Below are positions 26,344 through 32,631 of a stretch of 32,631 nt of DNA, in pieces. Every line of letters starts with the position of its first letter. Within the stretch, counting starts at the first letter, position 1. The notes under the pieces are model-generated. The model saw only the letters and a list, made by a program, of their open reading frames with translations, did not search any database and was not told the origin of the DNA. Made by a program: the position numbers and the translations under genes. This stretch comes from Betaproteobacteria bacterium (GTDB taxonomy: Bacteria > Pseudomonadota > Gammaproteobacteria > Burkholderiales > SG8-39), in the NCBI GenBank assembly GCA_005881575.1, contig VBCA01000029.1:1-32631 (forward strand). Direction: 5' to 3'.

Positions 26344-29300
26344 ATGTTCTCTCGTTTTTTCATAGATCGCCCGATCTTCGCGGCGGTGCTCTCGATCTTC
26401 ATCGTGATCGCCGGCCTCGCCGCGATGCGCAACCTTCCGATCGCGCAGTATCCCGAGATCGCACCGCCGGTCGTGACCATCACTGCGAACTACCCGGGTG
26501 CCTCGGCGGGCGTGATCGAGCGGACGGTGGCGGCGCCGCTGGAGAACCAGATCAACGGCGTCGAGCACATGATCTACATGAGCTCGACCTCCACCTCGAA
26601 CGGCCAGGTGCAGATTCACGTGACCTTCGATATCGGCACCGACATCGACCAGGCTACGGTCAACATCAACAACCGCGTGAGGCAGGTCGAGCCGCGGCTG
26701 CCCGCAGACGTGCGCCGGCTCGGGGTCACGGTGGAAAAGAGTTCCTCGTCGTTCCTCCTGGTGGCCGCGTTCTACTCACCCGACGGACGCTACGACGATC
26801 TGTACATCAGCAACCACGTCACGATGAACGTGCTCGACGTGGTGAAGCGCATTCCCGGCACGACCAACGTGCAGATCTTCGGGGCCAAGGATTACGCGAT
26901 GCGGATCTGGGTCAAGCCCGACCGCCTGACGCAGTTGCGGCTCACGACGGCCGATCTCATCGCGGCGCTGAACGAGCAAAACGCGCAGTTCGCCGCGGGC
27001 AAGGTCGGCCAAACGCCCGCAGGTGGCCCGCAAGAGCTCGTCTATACGATCACCACCCAGGGCCGGCTCGCCGATCCGGGCGAGTTCGAGAACATCATCG
27101 TGCGCGCCAATGCGGACGGCTCGACGCTGCGCCTGAAGGACGTCGCGCGCGTCGAGCTGGGCTCGAAGGACTATGATTTTATCGGCCGGGTCAACGGCAA
27201 GGAGGCGGTGCTGGTCGGCGTTTTCCTGCAGCCCGGGGCCAACGCGCTCGAGGTCTCGAACAACGTCAAGAAGACGGTGCAGGCGCTTTCCGCGCGCTTT
27301 CCGGACGGGCTCACCTACTCGATTCCGTACGATACGACCCGCTTCGTCGAGGTATCGATCCGTGAAGTGCTGAAGACGCTGGTCGAGGCGATGGCGTTGG
27401 TGATCCTCGTCGTCTTCCTTTTCTTGCAGAACTGGCGCGCCACCCTCATCCCGTTCGCCGCGGTGCCGGTCTCGCTGATCGGCACCTTTGCGGGCCTCTA
27501 TCTGCTCGGTTATTCGATCAACACGCTCACCTTGTTCGGCATGGTGCTCGCCATCGGCATCGTCGTGGACGACGCCATCGTGGTGCTCGAGAACGTCGAG
27601 CGCATCATGCACGAGGAGCACCTGAACGCGCGCGAAGCCGCCGTCAAGGCGATGACCGAGGTGACCAGTCCGATCATCGCCATCGTGCTGGTGCTGTGCG
27701 CGGTGTTCGTGCCCATCGCCTTCCTCGGCGGCCTCGCGGGCGAACTCTACCGCCAGTTCGCCGTCACCATCTCCATCGCGGTCGTGATCTCGGGAGCCGT
27801 GGCGCTCACCGTCACGCCGGCCTTGTGCGTGCTCATTCTGAAGCGCGAGCACAAGCAGCCGGGGCGCTTCTTCAGCTGGTTCAACGACTGGTTCCACCGC
27901 GTGACCGGGCGCTACACCGACGGCGTCGCGTGGATGATCCGCCGCGGCGGGATCGGGGCGGCGCTGTTCGTGGGGATGGTTGCGCTCGCCGCCGGGTTGT
28001 GGCGCCTCACGCCGGGGAGCCTCGTGCCGGACGAAGACCAGGGCTATTACATCGCCGCAGTGATTCTGCCCGATGGCGCATCGCTCGAGCGCACCGACCG
28101 CGTGGTGACCGAAGTGGTCGAGGCGATCCGGTCCAACCCCGCCAACGAAAACGCGATCGCGTTCACCGGGTTCGATTTCATCGGCGGCGGCTACCGCAAC
28201 AACGCGGCGACGATCTTCATCACGCAAAAGCACTGGGACGAGCGCTCCGTCACCGCCTCGCAGCTGGTCGGCGAGCTCTTCATGAAGACCGCGCACATCA
28301 AGGAAGCCTTGGTGCTGGCCTTCAACCCGCCGCCGATTTTCGGCCTGGGCACCGCGGGCGGCTTCGAGTTCTACATCCAGAACCGCGGCGAAGGCGATCC
28401 GAAACGCACCGCAGAAGTGCTGCAGCAGTTCCTCGCACGCGCGGGCAAGGAGCCGGGACTCGGGTTCGTCAATACTTTCTGGCGCGCAAATGTGCCGCAG
28501 CTCTACGTGGACCTGGACCGCGACAAGGCCAGGGCGCTCGGCGTGCCGATCGACGCGCTCTACGGAACGCTCGCCGCGACCTCCGGCACCTACTACGTCA
28601 ACGACTTCAACAAGTACGGACGCACCTGGCAGGTGCTGATGTCGGCCGAGCCCGCCTACCGCAAGCGCCCCGACTCGATCGGCGATATCTACCTGCGCTC
28701 CCAGAAGGGCGAGATGGTGCCGCTCAACGCGCTCGCCAACGTCCGCTATTCCTCGGGCCCGGACTCGCTCGACCGCTTCAACAACCTGCCCGCGGTGAAA
28801 GTGATCGGGCAAGGCGCCCCCGGAGTCTCCTCCGGCCAGGCGATCCAGGCCGTGGAAAGGGTCGCGAGCGAAGCGCTTCCGCCGGACTTCAGCTATGACT
28901 GGGGCGGGGCTTCGTTCCAGGAGAAGAGATCGAGCGGCACCGCAGGCATAGCGCTGGCGCTCGCCGCTCTCATGGTGTTCCTGATCCTTGCCGCGCAGTA
29001 CGAAAAGTGGTCCCTGCCGCTGTCGGTGCTGCTGGCGCTGCCGTTCGGCACCTTCGGTGCGCTCGCGGCGGTGTGGCTGCGCGGATTCACCAACGACGTG
29101 TATTTCCAGATCGGCCTGGTGACCCTGCTCGGCCTCGCCGCGAAGAACGCCATCCTGATCGTCGAGTACGCGGTGCTGAAGCACAACGAGGGCCTGTCCG
29201 CCGCGGCGGCGGCGCTGGAAGCGGCGCGGCTGCGATTCCGTCCGATCCTGATGACCTCGCTCGCATTCATTTTCGGCGTTCTGCCTCTCGCGATCTCGGC

Positions 29301-29538
29301 GGGCGCCGGCGCGGGTGCGCGGCGTTCGGTCGGTACGGGCGTCATGGGCGGAATGATGGCGGCGACATTCCTTGCGATCTTTTTCGTGCCCATGTTCTTC
29401 AAGTTCATCACCGATCGCAAACTGTCCGAGCGCAGCACCGCGTCGGAGCTGCGCAGCGAGATCGAACGCGAACGGGCACGCCACGCAGCCGTCGTTCCAC
29501 ATCAGGTTCCGCTGAAGACGGAGGACGGCCATGCGTAA
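26344..29538 (+). CDS. RND multidrug efflux inner-membrane pump (HAE1, AcrB/MexB family)
   Basis: This 1064-residue proton-drug antiporter starts MFSRFFIDRPIFAAVLSIFIV, the AcrB-type first helix. The proton-relay aspartates Asp409 and Asp410 lie in GIVVDDAIVVLENVER in the fourth helix, and the conserved Lys of the tenth helix is in GLAAKNAILIVEYA. Two large periplasmic loops separate two sets of six helices. It is about 15-25 residues longer than AcrB (1049), with a short charged C-terminal tail. Broad hydrophobic drugs, dyes or solvents are likely substrates. It overlaps the outer-membrane channel gene by eight bases. Confidence 0.97.
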   Translation: MFSRFFIDRPIFAAVLSIFIVIAGLAAMRNLPIAQYPEIAPPVVTITANYPGASAGVIERTVAAPLENQINGVEHMIYMSSTSTSNGQVQIHVTFDIGTDIDQATVNINNRVRQVEPRLPADVRRLGVTVEKSSSSFLLVAAFYSPDGRYDDLYISNHVTMNVLDVVKRIPGTTNVQIFGAKDYAMRIWVKPDRLTQLRLTTADLIAALNEQNAQFAAGKVGQTPAGGPQELVYTITTQGRLADPGEFENIIVRANADGSTLRLKDVARVELGSKDYDFIGRVNGKEAVLVGVFLQPGANALEVSNNVKKTVQALSARFPDGLTYSIPYDTTRFVEVSIREVLKTLVEAMALVILVVFLFLQNWRATLIPFAAVPVSLIGTFAGLYLLGYSINTLTLFGMVLAIGIVVDDAIVVLENVERIMHEEHLNAREAAVKAMTEVTSPIIAIVLVLCAVFVPIAFLGGLAGELYRQFAVTISIAVVISGAVALTVTPALCVLILKREHKQPGRFFSWFNDWFHRVTGRYTDGVAWMIRRGGIGAALFVGMVALAAGLWRLTPGSLVPDEDQGYYIAAVILPDGASLERTDRVVTEVVEAIRSNPANENAIAFTGFDFIGGGYRNNAATIFITQKHWDERSVTASQLVGELFMKTAHIKEALVLAFNPPPIFGLGTAGGFEFYIQNRGEGDPKRTAEVLQQFLARAGKEPGLGFVNTFWRANVPQLYVDLDRDKARALGVPIDALYGTLAATSGTYYVNDFNKYGRTWQVLMSAEPAYRKRPDSIGDIYLRSQKGEMVPLNALANVRYSSGPDSLDRFNNLPAVKVIGQGAPGVSSGQAIQAVERVASEALPPDFSYDWGGASFQEKRSSGTAGIALALAALMVFLILAAQYEKWSLPLSVLLALPFGTFGALAAVWLRGFTNDVYFQIGLVTLLGLAAKNAILIVEYAVLKHNEGLSAAAAALEAARLRFRPILMTSLAFIFGVLPLAISAGAGAGARRSVGTGVMGGMMAATFLAIFFVPMFFKFITDRKLSERSTASELRSEIERERARHAAVVPHQVPLKTEDGHA

Positions 29539-30934
29539 GCTTTCTATTCTCGGATTCGCATTTCTGCTTGCCGCCTGCGCGGGGCTGAAGCCCGACTACA
29601 CGAAACCCGCGGTCGATCTGCCCGCGGGCTGGCGCGATGCGCCGGCCGACGGGGTGCAGGCGCGGGACGCGCGCTGGTGGAAGGTGTACGGCGACCCGGT
29701 GCTGGACAGGCTGGTCGACGAGGCACTCGCCCACAATGCGAACGTCATGCTCGCGATCGCCCGGGTCGACGAAGCGCGGGCGGCGCTTTCGGCGACCTCG
29801 GCCGATCAGCGGCCGCAAGTCAGCGCCAGCGCGAACCGCAGCCGCACGCGCGTCTCGCAGCGCGGCCCGACGCCGCTGCCGCAGGGCGTCGATCCCCAGT
29901 TCAACGATACCCGGGTAGCGGTGGGCGTCTCCTACGAGATCGACCTGTGGGGACGGCTACGCAACGCCACGCAGGCCGCGCGCGCCGAACTCCTCGCGAG
30001 CGAAGCTGCGCGCGAGACCGTCCTCATCACCCTGACCTCGGACGTGGCTCAAGGCTACTTCGCACTGCGTGCGTTCGACGGGCAGCTCGAGGCCACCCGG
30101 CGCTCGCTCGCCGCACGCAGCGAGGCGCTCGGCATGCAAAAGAAGCGCTTCGACGTGGGCGACATCTCCGAATTCGATTACCGCCAGCTCCAGGCGGACG
30201 TCGCGGCCGACCGCGCGCTGCTTCCGGCCCTCGAGCTGCAGCGCGCGCAGCAGGAAAACGCCCTTGCCGTGCTGCTCGGCAAGAGTCCCAGGGCGATCTA
30301 CGAAGGCGCGCTCGAAGCCGGAAGCGACCCCGAAGACCGAACGCTTGCGATCGTCGTCCCGGCAGGCCTGCCCTCGGACCTCTTGCTGCGTCGCCCCGAT
30401 CTGATTCAGGCGGAGCAGACGCTCATCGCTGCGAACGCCCGCGTCGCCGTGGCGCGAGCGGCCTACTTCCCGACGCTCTCGCTCACCGGCACTCTGGGCA
30501 GCGAGAGCGTGGCGCTCTCCGACTTGTTCACCGGACCGGCCGGGATGTGGCAGGCCGCGCTCGCGGCGGGCCAGCCGATCTACGCGGGCGGGCGCATCGA
30601 CGCACAGGTGCAGGCCGCCGGCGCGCGCGAACGCCAGGCGCTCGCACAGTACCAGCTTGCGATCCAGAACGCATTCCGCGACGTGCGCGACGCGCTGGTG
30701 GCGCAGGCCAAGGCGCGCGAGCGTCTCGAAGCCGAGAGCGAGCGCGTAACGGCGTTGAGGACCACGCTGCGGTTTGCGCGCCTTCGCTACCAGAACGGCA
30801 TGACCGGTCAGCTCGAGGTGCTCGATGCGGAGCGCAACCTGCTCGCGGCCGAGCAGAACCGCATCGACGCGCTGCGCTCGCAGCGCGCGGCGATCGCCGA
30901 CCTGTTCAAGGCGCTCGGCGGAGTGTGGTCGTAG
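29531..30934 (+). CDS. RND outer-membrane channel lipoprotein (OprM/NodT family)
   Basis: This 467-residue TolC-like channel subunit has a lipobox LLAAC (Cys16), followed by GLKPDYTKPAVDLPAGWRD, the OprM/NodT entry. Two repeats of the TolC fold contain the family landmarks ARWWKVYGDPVLDRLVDEALAHNANV, YEIDLWGRLRNATQAARAELLAS, LLLRRPDLIQAEQTLIAANARVAVARAAYFPTLSLTG (LRRPD is diagnostic), and LDAERNLLAAEQ. It forms the trimeric outer-membrane exit duct. It overlaps the pump gene by eight bases, indicating coupling. Confidence 0.96.
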   Translation: MRKLSILGFAFLLAACAGLKPDYTKPAVDLPAGWRDAPADGVQARDARWWKVYGDPVLDRLVDEALAHNANVMLAIARVDEARAALSATSADQRPQVSASANRSRTRVSQRGPTPLPQGVDPQFNDTRVAVGVSYEIDLWGRLRNATQAARAELLASEAARETVLITLTSDVAQGYFALRAFDGQLEATRRSLAARSEALGMQKKRFDVGDISEFDYRQLQADVAADRALLPALELQRAQQENALAVLLGKSPRAIYEGALEAGSDPEDRTLAIVVPAGLPSDLLLRRPDLIQAEQTLIAANARVAVARAAYFPTLSLTGTLGSESVALSDLFTGPAGMWQAALAAGQPIYAGGRIDAQVQAAGARERQALAQYQLAIQNAFRDVRDALVAQAKARERLEAESERVTALRTTLRFARLRYQNGMTGQLEVLDAERNLLAAEQNRIDALRSQRAAIADLFKALGGVWS

Positions 30935-30992
30935 GCCGACCGCATGAGCCCGTGAACCCGGAAAGCTGATCCCAAGCTGCGGAAAGCGGCCC

Positions 30993-31499
30993 GTGAATTC
31001 CTCGAATCTTTCAAGGTCTTCCGCCGCTGCGGGCCGCGCGGCGATCACCGGTTTGTTGCTGGCTGTGGGGCTGCTCCTCAGTGCGCCGGCCCATGCGCTG
31101 GACGAAACCAAGGCGAACTTGCGCTTGTCCGTGTCCGATGACTTCGTGCATGCGCGCGGCGCCATGCTGGTTTCCGCGCGCTACGGCGGCGCCTGGGGCG
31201 CGAGGCTCGGATTCTGGGCGCGCGAATCACAGGTCGAGCCGAGCAAGGCCCATTACTTTGCCGGCATCGATCACGTCTGGACCTACTCGAAGTGGCGGGC
31301 CGGACTGGGCGCTGTCTGGATCGACGAGACAAACGACCTCAACGGCACACACTGGGATTTCGACGTCTCGCTCGGGTACGATCTGTCGAGCCGGGTCTTC
31401 GTCGAATACCGCCACCACTCGCACGGACGGAAGCTCGGAATCAGCAAGGACGCGTCCAACGACGGATGGAACCTGGCGGGCGTCGGTCTCATCTTCTAA
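30993..31499 (+). CDS. PagL-like acyloxyacyl hydrolase (lipid A deacylase family)
   Basis: This 168-residue protein has a GTG start and a signal peptide (about residues 15-36, ITGLLLAVGLLLSAPAHA), followed by alternating amphipathic strands with aromatic ends that suggest an eight-stranded outer-membrane barrel. The segment VFVEYRHHSHGRKLGISKDASNDG carries an H-x-S motif like the catalytic His126-x-Ser128 of PagL, and the last residue is Phe, as usual for outer-membrane proteins. PagL removes the 3-linked acyl chain from lipid A and lowers endotoxicity. The acidic member of the triad (Glu140 in PagL) is not obvious; Asp residues about 10-14 positions after the Ser are candidates. It lies 58 bases after the pump channel, so it may be in the same transcript. 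It overlaps the next, convergent gene by four bases. Confidence 0.75.
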   Translation: MNSSNLSRSSAAAGRAAITGLLLAVGLLLSAPAHALDETKANLRLSVSDDFVHARGAMLVSARYGGAWGARLGFWARESQVEPSKAHYFAGIDHVWTYSKWRAGLGAVWIDETNDLNGTHWDFDVSLGYDLSSRVFVEYRHHSHGRKLGISKDASNDGWNLAGVGLIF

Positions 31500-32017
31500 T
31501 CGCACGCGCGCCTCAATTCCTCGCGTTCGTCAGCGCTCAAGTCCCGGCTGAAGCGGAGCACGCGATCCAAGACGTCGTCGGTCTCGAAGTACGCCTTGCG
31601 GCAGTCGAGGTGCACGAAACCTCCCGGAACGAAGCGCCCCTCTTCGTAAAAGACGAGCCGGATGCGCCAGCTCCCGCGCGCGATGGGCTCGCGGCAGCTG
31701 CGGCACTTCGCCTGCGCGCCCGGGGAGCGCTCGGCGCCGTCGATCCGCGGGAGGCGCCGGTGCGCGAGGCTCGCGCGCGCCGCGCGCTCAAGGCTCTCCC
31801 GATCGGGCAGGTTCGCGGACGTTTCCACCAGGGCCTGAAGCAGCGGCTCCGGCCGCTTGTAGGCCGCGCACGCCGGATGGAGCCACAGCGTCATCTCGCC
31901 CTCGCCAAAGGGATTGGGCAGGCGCTCGCCGAAACGCAGCTCTCCACGCTCGATGCCTTGAGCGCAGCCGCGGCACTTGGAGCGGCCGCTCGAGGCGGGT
32001 TCGAAGAGGTGGGACAC
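31496..32017 (-). CDS. Protein with two PARP-type zinc-finger-like motifs
   Basis: This 173-residue protein has two similar halves, each with C-x2-C ... H-x2-C. The first, KCRGCAQGIERGELRFGERL...LWLHPACAAY, lies at about residues 14-53. The second, KCRSCREPIARGSWRIRLVFYEEGRF...FVHLDCRKAY, lies at about 104-142. The order and the I-x-G-x-x-R spacing match the eukaryotic PARP-type zinc finger, which binds DNA ends and nicks. Between the fingers is a charged linker, and at the end a helical segment (DLSADEREELRRACD). There is no catalytic PARP domain. It is presumably cytoplasmic and could recognise damaged DNA, but the bacterial function is unknown. It is convergent with the PagL-like gene, overlapping by four bases. 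Confidence 0.72.
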   Translation of the reverse strand: MSHLFEPASSGRSKCRGCAQGIERGELRFGERLPNPFGEGEMTLWLHPACAAYKRPEPLLQALVETSANLPDRESLERAARASLAHRRLPRIDGAERSPGAQAKCRSCREPIARGSWRIRLVFYEEGRFVPGGFVHLDCRKAYFETDDVLDRVLRFSRDLSADEREELRRACD

Positions 32018-32034
32018 GCCGGGAACTCAGCACA

Positions 32035-32394
32035 CTAAGCCGCCCGAGCCTCCACCTCGACGTTCTCCCGCGCAAGAAACGCGTGGATCTGCGCGACCAC
32101 CGCGGCGCCTTCGCCGATCGCCCCGCCGACGCGCTTGACCGATCCCGCGCGCACGTCGCCGATCGCGAACACGCCGGGCACGCTGGTCTCGAGCGGCAGG
32201 CGCCCGCCGCCGGTCGTGACGAAGCCCTTCTCGCCCGGGCTGGTCTTGCCGGTCTCGAACAGGCACTCGCCGTCCGCGTAGCGTCGCGGCTCACCGAACC
32301 GCCGCAGGCGCGCCAACTCCTCGTCCGCGAGGACCGGGAACATCTGCGCGCGGCGCGCCTGGAGCGTCGGGGAGCGGTAGGGCTCGGCGCTCAT
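32035..32394 (-). pseudogene. Internally deleted cNMP-binding-domain / thioredoxin-reductase-like gene
   Basis: The open frame codes 119 residues that join the two ends of a longer protein. Residues 1-54 (SAEPYRSPTLQARRAQMFPVLADEELARLRRFGEPRRYADGECLFETGK, in parts) read as the start of a CRP-like cyclic-nucleotide-binding domain. From about residue 55 the text becomes EKGFVTTGGGRLPLETSVPGVFAIGDVRAGSVKRVGGAIGEGAAVV, which is the C-terminal FAD-binding end of a thioredoxin-reductase-like flavoprotein, with the diagnostic TSVPGVFAIGD motif. The family architecture is about 550 residues, so some 430 (the rest of the cNMP domain, the FAD GxGxxG motif, the NAD domain and the CxxC) are missing, without a frameshift. 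The residual protein could not work as an oxidoreductase. An assembly collapse is the main alternative. It starts one base after the DUF2630 stop. Confidence 0.75.
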
Positions 32395-32395
32395 T

Positions 32396-32631
32396 TCAGC
32401 CGAGGTATTTCTTGACCACCTCGGGCGACCGCACATGCGCCTGCGACGGGTCACCTCCGGTTTCGCGCAAGGCTCGCCGCTGCCGCAACAGGTCCCAGCA
32501 CTGGTCCAATTCGACCTGCACGTCGGCGAGACGCTTGCTGCGTTCGGGATCGAGGGATTTCTGCCCGAAAAGCCGGTGCTCTTCGGCCACCAGGCGTTCG
32601 ATATGGGCGAGTACGGATGTGTCTTTGCGAT
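32396..32631 (-). CDS. DUF2630-family protein, N-terminus cut by window edge
   Basis: Reading on the minus strand, the frame is open to the right edge and yields at least 78 residues. The text DTSVLAHIERLVAEEHRLF, then VELDQCWDLLRQRRALRETG and DPSQAHVRSPEVVKKYLG, is what I know of DUF2630, a family of about 80 residues found in actinobacteria and proteobacteria. Only a few N-terminal residues are missing, so the true start is just beyond the edge. A GTG in frame at 32590 is less likely because conserved residues precede it. It is probably an alpha-helical cytoplasmic protein of unknown function. Its TGA is followed after one base by the ATG of the truncated reductase gene, so the two are coupled. 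Confidence 0.78.
   Translation of the reverse strand, partial: RKDTSVLAHIERLVAEEHRLFGQKSLDPERSKRLADVQVELDQCWDLLRQRRALRETGGDPSQAHVRSPEVVKKYLG

Noticed and set aside
26776-29532. A 918-codon open frame on the minus strand.
   Set aside because: It lies entirely opposite the RND pump gene, is rich in Arg, His, Asp and Glu, and has no recognisable domain. It is a shadow frame of high-GC coding sequence.

Overview
The window is a high-GC, densely packed stretch of a Gram-negative chromosome, most likely a betaproteobacterium of the Burkholderiales/Rhodocyclales type. The basis is a Bug/TctC-type periplasmic binding protein, a cysE-iscRSUA-hscBA-fdx-iscX cluster in the order usual for beta- and gammaproteobacteria, several outer-membrane lipoproteins and a PagL-like outer-membrane enzyme. 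No tRNA, rRNA, CRISPR array, insertion sequence or phage gene was seen, and no gap longer than 300 bases lacks a gene.

Layout. (1) 1-5627: a Tat-exported beta-propeller/lactonase (cut by the left edge), an orphan Bug binding protein with a DUF3455 lipoprotein, a large exported alpha/beta hydrolase, a stand-alone UBP-type zinc finger, a TMEM175-type channel and a small conserved-looking protein. (2) 5647-11934, minus strand: iron-sulfur assembly. Serine acetyltransferase CysE (supplying cysteine) is followed by IscR, the cysteine desulfurase IscS, scaffold IscU, IscA, co-chaperone HscB, chaperone HscA, ferredoxin and IscX. Two IscR-box-like sites lie in the cysE and iscR promoters, and an intrinsic-terminator-like hairpin splits iscA from hscB. 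(3) trmJ and suhB, divergent housekeeping genes. (4) 13593-20591: a peptide-type ABC transporter lacking its ATPases in this window, with a SPINDLY/OGT-type glycosyltransferase gene between the binding protein and the permeases, then an NMT1-type binding protein and an OmpA-family lipoprotein. (5) 20603-22899, minus strand: cydAB encoding a short-Q-loop (CIO-like) cytochrome bd oxidase. (6) 23023-31499: a MarR regulator, probably translated from a leaderless mRNA starting in its own operator, followed by an azoreductase, a 50-residue membrane peptide, an MlaC-like protein, a full RND efflux pump (MFP, inner-membrane pump, outer-membrane channel) and a PagL-like lipid A deacylase, which together look like an envelope-defence operon. 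(7) 31496-32631, minus strand: a protein with two PARP-type zinc-finger motifs, a collapsed cNMP-domain/thioredoxin-reductase-like gene that has lost its middle, and a DUF2630 gene cut by the right edge.

The strongest items for a second look are the internally deleted reductase, the paired IscR boxes, the attenuator inside the isc operon, the leaderless marR with its repeated operator core, the glycosyltransferase inside the ABC cluster, and the tandem PARP-type zinc fingers. I did not find a convincing wholly new defence or mobile system.
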